The notes under the pieces: generated by a model | Told to the model about the DNA's origin: nothing | The model's input: only the letters and a program-made list of their open reading frames with translations | The model's database searches: none | Source of the DNA: Cycas panzhihuaensis | Lineage: Eukaryota > Cycadophyta | Direction: 5' to 3' | NCBI GenBank assembly: GCA_023213395.1 | Contig: CM041465.1 | Coordinates: 97,161,741 to 97,225,740 of the forward strand | DNA: 64,000 nucleotides | In this document: in pieces, positions 11,343 to 22,566 of the stretch | Layout: each line of letters opens with the position of its first letter | Numbering within the stretch: the stretch's first letter is position 1 | Translations under genes and position numbers: made by a program

Positions 11343-12448
11343 GAGTTATGCACACACTTCCTTCCATGCAGGGCCATACTCTTAGCGGGCACACATGATC
11401 ACCATGAGTATAAGCAATAGGTATATGTAGGGCTAGGAGATGGGGAGTCGTACACATCCACCATAGGAAGATAGCAAAATATACAAAGGAAGCACTAGTA
11501 GGAGAGGGAGCAATGGTGCTCAATCACATCATCCTAGTTGAGGAGTGCATCTAGGCTCAGGAGTGATAGGGACCACATGCCCAATTAGGAAGGAAAGTCT
11601 CCGAGGGAAGGGGAACCAAAAGGTGCTATAGGAGGAACCTAGAAGGAGTAGGAAAATCACCCCTAAGTTTCCATTCCTCCTACGATTAGAGGGAATGAGG
11701 ACGCACTTAGGGTAGTAGTTTAGGCTCATTTCAAAGCATGAAAAAGGGAAATAGGTACGCATAATCTATGCAAGGATATAGATAGTCACACTTAAAATTG
11801 AGATAGATGATGAAGGGTAGGCCTTGTGTGGCTAGGCCTATAAGTAAAATGGTTTTTACCAGAACTAGATGAGTGCAGTGGGCCTAACATGCAACGGATC
11901 ATGTGGCAAGGTCATATCTGAGTAGGAGTGGCTCTGGTCCTGGGTGATGATCTAGAGCATGAAGAAGAAGCACCTCTACAAGTGGCTTATTGATACGAAC
12001 ACCTATGTGAAGCTGCTCGAGGAATGCAAGAAGGTGAAAGAAATGGTTGGTTTGGAACTAGCATCTTGAGAGCCAATATAAAATGAAGATAAGAGGGAAT
12101 ATCTGATTGAGATATCTCCCTAGGTGTGCGTGAAACTAGGGTGACATGCCAAGGAGGGAGCTCATGGCCCTCACTATCCGACTTAGAATCACTCATGATG
12201 GCTAAGTAACCGTAGATACCTATACCAATAGAGGCAAACCTGACTAGGTCTAACTAATGACAAGGCATAGGTTCCGATTGATAAAGATTAGTTTCTTGAA
12301 AAAGGGGCCCCACAGAAGGGAAAGCCTCCTCAGGATCACTATCTTCATCATCAAAGATATACTGGCAAGCTGGATGAGAAGTATGAGATGGCATAGGCTC
12401 ATGGGCAATAACTTTAACTCATCCTTCATGGATAAATTTAAGTTACCC
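11343..12448 (-). pseudogene. Tat-like element region downstream of protease, no pol domains
   Basis: Starts with the TSD copy of Copia-A. On the minus strand, 12448-11990 continues the polyprotein after the protease with an acidic stretch (DDEDSDPEEAFPSVG, then SDSKSDSEGHELPP). Below about 11990 nothing recognisable remains. No reverse transcriptase block is present although it should follow here. Confidence 0.5.
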
Positions 12449-12772
12449 CTAATGTAAGGAGTAGATTACTCCAATTTGGTTGAGCCATAGTCGGCCTAAC
12501 AGAAGGTTGTACTCCACATCGATATCAAGTATAAGGACATCTACAGAAATGATCTTCTCTCCTAAGATGAGGAAAAGGGAGATTGTCCCTAAGGGGGACT
12601 TCTCAGTCTGGTCATACCCTTGGCATTTCCAAGGGATAGACTCAAGAGCTACTATACCTAGCTCCTTAAGCATGTGCACAAGTATAGCATTAACTGAGGA
12701 GCCATTATCTACGATGGTCCTCTTTATGATAAAATTAGGGGTGTCAACAAAAATGATAAAGGGGTAATACAA
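12449..12772 (-). pseudogene. Tat-like Ty3 retropepsin
   Basis: The minus strand is open for 107 codons and encodes a Ty3-type aspartic protease domain. It shows the active-site block IVDNGSSVNAI, in which DNGS stands where DGxS or DTGA is usual and the catalytic Asp is kept. A GYDQTEKSPLGTISL segment follows, then the flap-side block VEYNLLLGRLWLNQIG. This arrangement matches the protease of OTA (Ogre/Tat/Athila) elements. It would cleave the gag-pol polyprotein. It is the best preserved part of this element and lies downstream of gag on the same strand. Confidence 0.82.
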
Positions 12773-13949
12773 AAGCTTCTCCCATTCATTGGGAGACGAG
12801 AGATCTCGAGGACCGAATGAGATAATAAGTGGTCCATAAGAAGTGGTGCCTACTGCATGGATAGAAGCATCTTATTATCTAAGAGCTTCAAGAAGAAGAG
12901 TGCATTACTCAGGATAGCTTCTCAAGACATCCATCAAGGACATCCCCGCAGTGATGGTGTGGAGCTCATCAATGATAGAGAAGAGCTTCTCCTTCATAAT
13001 AGGTTGGGGAAGTGCCCTTCAAAAATCATAACGACTCGAGTGCATGGGAACAGTCTTGGAAAGTGTAAGGATTTCTAGAGGAGGGGCTTCCAGAAGAGGA
13101 TCAAGGTGAGGCATGGAAGAAGAGGCACTATTTTCCTCTCTAGCTACTTGGGACCGAGTTAAGGCATATAATGGTGTGGTCTCAAACATTTGAATGACTC
13201 TCTTTCCCTTATTCTGGGATCGAGAGGGTGAAGGAATGCGATGGTCAGGGGAGCTAGAAGAAGAGGATGAGTTCCTTGCAACCTTCCCTTTGGTTTATGA
13301 AGGGTGAGGATTTAGGGACCTCCCTCTATTTCAACTACCCTTTTGTTGGTTATTACGATCATGTTCCTCGTGTTTGGGGAAAGGATCCTTGTGGACGGGT
13401 TGGTCTAGGTTTAGCTTAGATGCCCATTTAGGAGAAGAATCACATTGTTGAGCGGCTCTAGGGTGTTGGGCCTAGCATTGTGAATCTTTATGGAAACATT
13501 CCCCATGGATGGAACATCATTTCTTCTCTAGGGAGGAATCAGGCTTCTTCATTTGAGAATATTGGGTACTACTACCCTTGGGGGGAGCAGCTTGAGAGGC
13601 CTAGTGAACTGGTTTATGAGAGGTGGAGGATGAAGGGGCCTAAAGTTTGAACTCCTTCATGGTATGTTTGAAGGAATATATAGTGAAAGTGAAAGGATCC
13701 AAGGTCTTCTCTATTAGATGGGAAGAAGACCTGGCATGTTGTTGGACTTTAGTCTCACTGGGTGGTGGAGGTGCCTCACGCCATTGTGAGGGCTTGAGGG
13801 GCTTCTTGAGACCTGCTTGGATCTCAACGGCCTCGAGTGCCAAATACTTAGCTATGGTGGCATCACATGTCGTTACCTCCATTTTAAGGACTTCAATGTG
13901 GACTTCTAGGCAAAAAGTATTAATAAACAGGTCTCTCTTCAGCTCCTCA

Positions 13950-15537
13950 ACAAAGTTGCCTTTGTGGAGTGAAGAAGGTCATGAAAGTATCTCACAAAAT
14001 CATGATTCATCGCATTGTGACATTGTTTAAGAGACAAGAGGGCTTTCATTCCACTCTTGAAAGGATGTGCTATATCAAAATAGTCAACGAATTCATCCAT
14101 GAGTTGTTAGAATGAAAAGATAGAATGTGCTCGTAGGCGATAAAACCACTTAAGGGTATTACTCTGAAGGGATCGTGGGAAGAGCTTCATAAGGATATGG
14201 TCATAAGCCCAATAATCGATGCATGCCATAGAAAAGCTACAGACATACTGCATTAGGTCTTGCGATGATGTACCATCAAATTTGGGAACCTCGGGAGGGT
14301 GAGGTGGTAAGTTGGTCCTTAACATCTCAATAGATAGGGGTGTCGATCTATAGTCCATAAAGGGTCGTGCCCTTGACTAGACCATAGGATCAACGAGAGA
14401 TGGAAGAGGAGATGGACAAGGTTAACTAAATCCTCCTCGGGGAATTTGATTTGAAATGGGATATTGGCCTCCTCCTGTTTGGTGAGAAGACACTAATCAT
14501 GCATTTGAAGAAACATACATAGGAGCAGATAAGGGTGAGGGACCCATCCCTCCTTAAGGAAACACCCCTTATTAGAAAGGAGCTTGAGAAAAGGTGCCTT
14601 GGGAGGGATCTTACCCTCCTTGTAAAGGCACAATATGAGGTATGATATAGGAGGATGGAAAGGAGGAGTGCAGAACCAAGTTTTACCCATGTAGGTTGCC
14701 TGTGGGTGGTGCGACCCCATATGGGTGTAAAGGGTCAACCCCATAAACTAGAAGGGAGTTTCCCTTGTTGTGCCCCAACGATTAAGAGATGTAACCTAGA
14801 GGCACATAAAGGGAAGAATCTCTAGGTTGAAGTTGGGAGTGTATGGGGGCAAACCCCATATGGCTAGAAGTAGGGGTACATACAAGTCCCTTAGATCTAA
14901 TAGGCAGTAGATAAACTATAGTTGGAAGAGGGTTAGTCATTTGACTAGAAGGAGGCATGCTCAACCCAAGTTGGGAAGAGGACATACCTTAGGTGGTTCT
15001 CAAGGAGCATGGATCATGAGGAGAGGAAGATAAGACAAAAGATAAACTTATAGTAGGCAGAAGAGTTGAATGGGATAGATGATGTAGGGTGGATGTAGAG
15101 GAAGGAGGTGCAATGCTTGGTATGATGCTCTTAAACCACTTGGGATATGGTTGGAGGTGAGCGGCTTAAAAGCATTAGCTAAGGGCTTTAACAACATCCA
15201 CAAGAGGAGTATCTGCTTGGTCATAATAGGTAGAAGGAACTTTATATGAGGCGAATCCCACAAGGCGATCCTCATGAGAATCACCACTAGGGTGGTGGAG
15301 CTCTAGAGGAGAAGAGACCTCTACTTCATGAGTAGAGAGGTGGTGAACTTGTGGGTATTCTTGGTCACTCGGATAAAAGATAAGGTCCTCACCCTCTTGG
15401 GTGGGCCCTTGGAAAGAGGTAGTAGGCTCATGTGATTCAGATACATAGGCATCATATGCCCAATCCAAAGGAAATCCCTCCACAGTCGAATCAAAATCTA
15501 ATGAAGGAAGGGAGTAATAGGAAGGGTCTTCCAACAA
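13950..15537 (-). pseudogene. Tat-like Ty3 gag
   Basis: A broken gag. The core Retrotrans_gag domain lies at 14358-13950 on the minus strand: PPEVPKFDGT, then FSMACIDYWAYDHILMKLFP, then LKWFYRL, then LMDEFVDYFDIAHPFKSGMK. The upstream piece 15537-15175 is an acidic, Pro/Ser-rich N-terminal extension opening MLEDPSYYSLPSLDFDS, and the stretch between is Pro- and Ser-rich with several stops. The C-terminal linker is at 13882-13640. The capsid-like protein would assemble the particle. Stops and frameshifts prevent expression. Confidence 0.78.
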
Positions 15538-17294
15538 AGGAAGGAGGCCTTGCAGGTGACGAGAAAAATGTCACATACAAGTTCCCCGTAAAGATTGGAA
15601 GGACAAAAGAAGTGATGTGATGGGTGTTGGGGGCTGTCTAACAAACCAAAAAGAGCTACCAGGAAGAAAGTAGTGCCAATAGGAAGGGAGAGAGGATAAA
15701 TCCCTTACTGGTGATCCCTAGTATGGTCACAAGTGGAATTGCACCTCTGGGGGGGTAACCACACTTGGTTAAGATCAAGTCATCCAATGAAGAGGTCTTA
15801 AAGTAAATATCTATTTAACAAGTGAAGGAGATCACACATAAAAGGTGTATGTGCATCAGAACATAGGTTTAGGACCCGCAAATGGCACACAAACTACCTT
15901 TGAAGTAACTCTACCTTGGTTAGGAGGTGAAAGAGACGAGGGATATCCTTGAGTTCCTAAGTAACCTCGAAAGATGGGCCCTCCCACCCTTGGATGGCTG
16001 AACGAGGGAGGAGAAGATAAGTGAGGAGATGGCTCCTCATGTAGAATTAGGGGGTATAAGAGAAGTGGGCCTAAGCAAGTAGCAAGGATGATGCACACTC
16101 ATAGCGAAATGGCGAGATGACCAATCTACGAGTGTGGGACCAACTTAATAGTTGCACTAAGGTTGTCTAGCTATGATAAGTATAACAAAGATCAAAAAAG
16201 GAAGTGACCTTGAAGGAGGATTGTCCTTAGGGAACTATGCCTAAGATGACCTTAAGGGCATGAAACGATGGTGGAGGGAGTTTCAACTCTTTTGTATGTG
16301 AGTGGCTATGCAATGTAGGTGATGATAAGATTGTGAATATGGCGTTGTATTCTTGTGCGAAAAAGGGGTTCTTTTTAGGAAGAAGGAAATGAACAATCAT
16401 AAACAGAAAATAAAACACTCGTTTTCTCACTCATGCATGTCCTCACTCTCCTTAATTTTCACATGCAAAAAAGGGAAAGGAACTAATAAAGTAATCATAA
16501 GTGATGCAAAGTATATGCAAGGAATGCAAGCCTAAGAAGAACGTGCAACAAATAAGTATGCAATGAGTATAGCCCCTATCTAGTGCACTTTCCAAATAGG
16601 CAAGTAAACTAAGTGTATGCAAGTAATGTATGCAAGTTCTCTTTCTTTTCCCTTTTCCTTCATATGTAATGCATGTGGACAAATAAAACAAAGCAAGAGG
16701 AGTAGGACAAAAAGGGAGTAAGGGGCGTACCTGAAAAACCATGCGATTAGAAGAGCACTATCCCTTTTGTCGTGTTTGTCTTCCTCTTACTATTCCCAAA
16801 CGTAGACAGTGAGATGTGGTGATGCCAACAAATGAGGGTAGAGAGGCTTCCTTACCTTTCCCAAATTGAAAGGAAAAAATGGAAAGGAAAAAAAAGAGAA
16901 AGCTATGCAAGAGACTCAAGTGAAATACTAAGAAGGAAAACAAGGACGTACCTAGGTGGAAACATCTTTCTCCTTCTCCACGTATGACAAAAGGGGATAT
17001 TGCAACCAAGTAATGTTCGCCCTTCCCACGGGGCTGCTAGGAGCCAAGGTGTATATGTATATGCAATATATAAAATAACACAATGCAAGTTATCTTAACC
17101 AAAAGAAACTTTTGCATCTAAAACCAACTTTCAATTTCCTTTCATGCAAAAAAGACAAGAAGGAGGAGGGGGGCAATTAGCCTCGGAATAGCTAACCCTC
17201 CAAGACTACAATTCTCCACGCTGGCAAAGATGGTGTAACAAAAACTTGATATGAGTGATAGGTTGCAGCAAAGTTGTAAATGCTGTCAATATTA

Positions 17295-17319
17295 CAAAAG
17301 TTGCGAAGTGCAACTTTTG
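17295..17319. other. Perfect 10-bp inverted repeat
   Basis: CAAAAGTTGC, a GAAGT loop, then GCAACTTTTG. It is a perfect stem-loop in either strand's RNA, inside the leader of the Tat-like element. No role is known. Confidence 0.7.
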
Positions 17320-17712
17320 CAATCTCTAACTAACCTAATACTAAATGATGGGTAGGGTTTGATTCAGGGCTATGATTCTTACTTATGTAAGGCCTACAAA
17401 GCTAAGAACAAGTGCAATAATAAGTTGCATATGCTGCTGCCAATGGTAACCCCTCTTCTGGAAGCCCTTTGGAAACCCAAGGGAAGGACGGAGGAGAAAG
17501 AGAAAGGGAGAGAAGGGGGCTGCCCTTGAGGAGAAGGCTCGCTAGATACGTAACTCGCCTTCACTCCTTTCACTCTCTCTTTGTGATCTCTTTCTTGTTG
17601 CCTCCCTGTAAACTAGGGAAGAGCAGGAAGGAATGATGAGTACACAAGAAAATGAGGGTTTGCCTCCTATGTACAATAAGAAAACTAGGAGAAATAGGTA
17701 TTGTGCAAGATA

Positions 17713-17805
17713 TTCAAACCATTTTTCAATAATTTAAAGGGAGCAAACTAAAATAGAGGGGAAGGAATACCTATTGTAGGTAGATTAGGGGCAAATCTAC
17801 CTAAG
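17713..17805. repeat. Flank duplicate of the sequence right of Copia-B
   Basis: This stretch, from TTCAAACC to the CTAAG before the LTR, is repeated with small indels at 25143-25230, just beyond the other LTR. At about 90 bp it is far longer than a TSD. See the finding on the Copia-B junction. Confidence 0.8.
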
Positions 17806-18357
17806 AAAAGAGGCCTAATGGCCTCACAGTCCCAAGATTTAGAAGCTAGGATCACTCTAGTTCTAGAAGCACAAATACTTAACAAGTATAATATTCTCAA
17901 GATGAAAGAAAGCATAAGAGATAAAGCATAAAATGAAGGAGCAAGAGAAATGATACCTAATGTGTGGAGTTAGAATTGGTCCAACCTCCAAAAGAATAAA
18001 TATTTTGATTAGCAAACAGACAACATAACAATATAGCTCCAACTCTCTTTATGAGACAATGAGGAGAGGTCTCATTATGTAGAGTGAAATGAGAGACCTA
18101 AGGCCTTGGATGTTTGACAAGTGTCAAACATCCAAGATACATGCCTTGCATGTAGGACATGTGTCCTTTTGGGCTCTCATGTGAGCAAAAATGCATGAGG
18201 GTCCATTTGACCCTTTAGTAACAACGTTGTGTCACTAGAAAGAATGTAGGTGTGCACTTTATCACTTAAGTGATAAGTCACCCTTAAAGTACAAAAGTAC
18301 ATATATTACATAAAAATTAAAATACATAATCTTAACATGTAAACATAAGGTTTAACA
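17806..18357 (-). repeat. Copia-B 3' LTR, missing its terminal TGTC
   Basis: Starts AAAAGAGGCCTAATGG, where the other copy has TGTC in front. It ends TTTAACA and is followed by the PPT. Confidence 0.9.
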
Positions 18358-18367
18358 CTCCCCCTTA
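18358..18367 (-). other. Copia-B polypurine tract
   Basis: CTCCCCCTTA on plus, so TAAGGGGGAG on the element strand, abutting the 3' LTR. Confidence 0.8.
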
Positions 18368-18399
18368 CTGTTTACAATGTTAAGTCAGACACTAAGACC

Positions 18400-19026
18400 A
18401 TCTCTGAATTTTACAAACGTTTCTCTACCAAGTGGCTTGGTAAAGATATCTGTTGTCTGCTTCTCTATAGGTCTATACTGGAGGTTGATCTCACCATTCT
18501 ACACATGCTCTCTGATGAAGTGATGGTGAACCTCGATGTATTTTATCCATGCATGAAAAACTGGATTCTTGGCTAACTTGAATACACTTTAATTATCACA
18601 ATATATCATAGTAGGGTGTTTTTACTCAAGTCCAAGTTCCCCAAGAATCTGTCATAGCTAGATAGCTTCACAAGTTGCACTGACTGTAGCTTTGTACTCT
18701 ACTTCGGTGGAGGACAAGGTAACATTGGGTTGCTTCTTGCAACTCCATGAAATAACTGATGAACCAAGGGAAAAACAGTATCTCAAGGTTGATCTCCTAC
18801 TATCTTGGCAACCTGCCTAATCAGAATTTGAGAACCCTTCTAGAGTGAAGTTCTCATTATGCGCATACTCAAGGCTATGCTGCAATATGCCTTTGATGTA
18901 TTTAAGTATACGTTTAACTGCATTCCATTGTATCTAATTGGGTTGAGACATGTATCATGAGCAAATCCCAATTACAAATAAAATGTCCGGTCGAGTGTTG
19001 GTGAGATAAATGAGGCTCCTAATCAA
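18400..19026 (-). pseudogene. Copia-B reverse transcriptase end and RNase H
   Basis: Continues the reverse transcriptase from 19027 with the LIYLTNTRPDILF-type block and then the RNase H, recognisable by LSSTEVEYKATVSATCEAI near 18640-18720. Stops interrupt several Gln or Trp positions. Same role as in the other copia copies. Not functional. Confidence 0.75.
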
Positions 19027-19851
19027 CTACCGATAAAGTATGGGATCTGTAGGTATAGCTTCCTCATTGAGAATAAGCTTAGATCCATTCTCCATTAGTG
19101 TTGACACTGGTTTGCAGTCGTGCATCCTAAACTGCTGTAAAATGTCCCAAGAGTATTTCGCTTGGGAGATGAAAATATAGCCTGGCTGTTGCCATATCTC
19201 AAAACCTAAGAAATAATGAAGAAGTCTAAGATATGTCATCTCAAAACTTCTCTTCAAGTCATCTTGGAGAATGTGAATCATCTTAGTGTTACTACCAGTG
19301 ATCACTAAGTCATCTACATACAAAGCAATAAAAATGACATGGTTCTTTTCATGTTTTATATATAGGTTAGGATCAGAAGTAGATCGATGAAACCCATATC
19401 TCAAGAAGTAATCATCGATCTTTGAGTACCATGCTCTTGGAGCTTGTTTCAAGTCATATAACGCATTTTTTAGGCAACATACAAAATGCTTCTTGCCTTG
19501 TACTTTATAACTGGGAGGTTGCTCCAAGTATACCTCCTCCTGAAGATCGCCATTTAGAAAGGTGCTCTTCACGTCTATCTGATAGACTGGCCATTTGCAT
19601 TGAGCAGCTAAGGCCAAAATGAGTCTAATGGTGTTCATATTTACCACTAGTGCAAAAGTCTCCTCATAATTTATACCTTCCTTTTGTTTAAATCCTTTTG
19701 CCACAAGGCGGGCCTTCTTCCATTTAAGTGAACCATTAGAATGGAATTTGGTCTTGTAGACCCATTTACAACTGATTGCCTGTTTGTGTTTAGGTAATTC
19801 AACCAAATCCCAAGTACCATTCTTTTCAATAGAATGGATTTCTTCATCCAC
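19027..19851 (-). pseudogene. Copia-B reverse transcriptase
   Basis: A 274-codon open stretch, the longest retroelement ORF in the window. It contains NGTWDLVELPKHKQAISCKW, the [20 protein letters not shown] block, QIDVKSTFLNGDLQEEVY, LYDLKQAPRAWYSKIDDYF and the catalytic YVDD at 19309-19320, then EMTYLRLLHYFLGFEIW. Most conserved blocks survive, though ETFALVVNM differs from the usual ETFSPVVKM. It synthesised the element's cDNA. The flanking frames are broken, so it is a fossil. Confidence 0.9.
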
Positions 19852-20289
19852 GGTAGCCTTCTAATTTTCATTTTTAGAAGCCTCCTCAAAAGTGGAAGGC
19901 TCATCGACACATAACACTTCAACCATAAGTGCATAATTGGTTTGCTACCTATATTTTGATGGACATTTTCCCTTAATGATATGGTTATCCGAAACTGTCT
20001 GAGTGTACCATTTTGGTAACTTTTGAATTGAAGTAACTTGAATCTCAATATCTTCTAGTCTAAGTGGTTGATCAACAGAAGATGTGCTTGGATCAAGTGA
20101 AGCAAAATCAGTTGATGTAGACGGTCCAATAGGCACAAATGATGTACATGGTATAGAAGATTGAGAGGGAAGGAAGGTCTCAATAATCTTCTTGCCTTTG
20201 TCAATGGGACATTGCATGGATGCTAATTGCAACTCCTTCTGATCTTCTTCAACAAAGATGACATCTCTCGAGAGATGCATTTTCTTCCC

Positions 20290-21530
20290 AATAGGATCAT
20301 ACAGCTTGTAGGATTTACTATGAATGGCATATCCTACAAAGATGCATTTAAGACTATGCTTGTTTAGTTTTGTCCTTTGCTAATTGGAAATGTGCATATA
20401 AGCAGTGCACCCAAAAGTCCTCAAATGGTTGACAATTGGCTTTTTGCCAGACCATGCCTGCTCGGGTCTCATAGTAGTAATTGCTATAGTTGGACTGCGA
20501 TTGGCCACATAGGCAGCTGTGTGAAATGCTTCTGCCCAATAAGCTCAAGTGAGTCCTTGTGCATGCATCATTGCTTTGGCTTTATTAGCCAAAGTTCTGT
20601 TCATTCGTTCAGAGACTCAATTTTGTTGAGGAGTGTGAGGAACAGTCAGTTGTCTCCGAATGCCATTATCCTTGCAGTATTTGGTGAATTCATTTGAAGT
20701 AAATTCACCTCCATTATCTGTCCTAAATGTTTTGATGGAGTGGACAGACTTGTTTTCTACTTCAAGCTTAAATTATTTGAATTTGGAAAAAGCTTCAGAC
20801 TTGTGCTTGATGAAGTAGACCTAGACTTTGTGAGAAAAGTCATCAATGAAGAAGATGTAATACAAAGCTCCTCTAAAAGATGCAGTGGACATAGGTCCAT
20901 ACAAATCTGAGTGTACCAACTATAAAGGATGTGATGCACGCCATGCTTTGCCTTTAGGGAAAAGCAAGCAATGCTGAGTCCTTATAATGCATGCTTCACA
21001 AAGACATTTCGTGCCATAGATCTTTAGAAGCCCATGTACCATATTCTTGTTGATCATCTACCTCAAATTATCTAAGCTCAAATGGCCTAGATGTTGATGC
21101 CAAAGTTGCATCTTGGACAAGTATGGAGTGACAATTGAACCAGAGTAAGAAGAATTAAGTGTTATATTATTTGCATCCAATTTGTAGAGGCCTTGATCCT
21201 CATATCCAATAGCTACTTCTTGGTCATCTTTATCACTTATTACACATTTCCCATTTTTGAACAAGACACTCATCTGTTGCTTGTCCAACTTACTAACAGA
21301 TAGTAAGTTCTTGTCCATTGAAGGTATGAAGTAGGCATTGCCATCGAGAAATGAAGAGGAAAGATTTGATGAAGAATGAAATGGAGTTATTGTGCCTATT
21401 CTAGAAATCTTAATGGATTGATTGTTCCCAAAGGTCACTGATTGACCTTTACCTTCCTTGATATCGGTGAAGAGCTCTTCACTTCCAGTCATGTATTGTG
21501 AAGCTCCATAATCAATAATCCAAGTTTCAT
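20290..21530 (-). pseudogene. Copia-B protease tail and integrase
   Basis: The retropepsin motif at about 21484-21525 reads WIIDYGASQYMTGS. The catalytic Asp is kept but the next residue is Tyr instead of Ser or Thr. The open piece 21492-21058 is the pre-integrase domain, ending LWHQHLGHLSLDNLR. The integrase core then lies in broken frames to about 20290, with the insertion-specific blocks near 20700 and 20540 and a C-terminal piece at 20280-19945. Stops break the frames. Confidence 0.8.
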
Positions 21531-21749
21531 CAACCTTAGATGTTTGATATACACAAAACAGTTTGTCTTTATCTGTAAACTGATTAAAGTGGCATTGATT
21601 GCCACCTCTAAAACCCCCCCTTCCTCTTTAACCTCCTTGATAGGCACATCGATTTGGTCGAGGGGGTTACTGTTATTACTGTTGTTGCTGGAATCTTTGT
21701 TGGTATTACTGATGTGGCTACTATTGTCACTGATTTGGTTAACATGATT

Positions 21750-22566
21750 ACTGTTACTGTTGACATAGATCTGCTTGCTTTTTTTGGTAATCAGGTGTTA
21801 TGTGGCTAGGTTTAACATAATAATGACATATAATATTGGTCCTTGAGGACCCAATGTTCATGTTCCCAAACTGCTTTGAGAGTGTAGGTTTGGGGTGTTG
21901 TTTGGCCTTTGATTTAGCCGTAAATGCACCTGATGTGAATGGTTCCTCCTCATTATCCTTGGTGTAGATTTATTCTTCTTGAAGTAGTAGACTTTCAAAT
22001 TCATTGAATGTCATTCTTTTGAGAAAACCATCTCTTGTAGTGGATGATATGAAGCCATTTTAGTCCTTTGGCAAAGCTTTGGTGATAGATGTGATCAGTT
22101 CATCTCTTATTGCCGGATTACCTAGTGTATTCAACTCATTACACACCTCCTTGATAGAGGAAAGAAAAGCCGACATGGGCTTGACAAACTTTATAGAATA
22201 CAATTTGGCTTTAACCATTAAAATGCGAGCTTCATCTCGCCTTTCATATAATGAGGACAAAATGTCCTAAGCTTCTTTAAAAGTTTTAGCACAAGCAATG
22301 TTTTGATCCACATGTATATCAATAATCATATGAAGGAATGCCAAAGTGATTTCATCTTTAGCTTCCTAAGCAGCAACTAAAGCATTATCAGGTTGCACAG
22401 TTACATTGCCATTAACAGCAGGTACAAGATGGGGTAATCTTCCAGAAACATAACTCCAAAATTCATTCATGATCAGCAAATTTTGAGTGATTCTTTTCTA
22501 TTCTTGATAGTTATCTTGACCTATTAATCAAATGGTGCATGCATTTAGCATATTGATAGCAGTCAT
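21750..22566 (-). pseudogene. Copia-B gag
   Basis: Begins at an ATG at 22566 (minus) with MTAINMLN, then FWSYVSGRLPHLVPA. The open piece 22260-22060 follows, SLYERRDEARILMVKAKLYS, then KPMSAFLSSIKEVCNELNTL, typical of copia gag. A damaged zinc knuckle (CHYY) lies near 21825. Several stops are TAA or TAG at Gln or Trp sites. It would form the particle shell. Confidence 0.75.

Larger units (their letters stand above)
15640..17805 (-). other. Tat-like element leader or LTR remnant
   Basis: No domain on either strand. On the element (minus) strand it is pyrimidine-rich and resembles an untranslated leader running from a lost 5' LTR toward gag. Copia-B interrupts it at its right end. It contains the hairpin noted at 17295-17319. 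Confidence 0.4.

Noticed and set aside
13647-14030. Plus-strand 127-codon reading
   Set aside because: Antisense of the gag region of the Tat-like element; no family features.
17295-17319. Possible terminator or small RNA hairpin
   Set aside because: A perfect 10-bp stem but no U-tract or promoter. Kept only as an inverted repeat.
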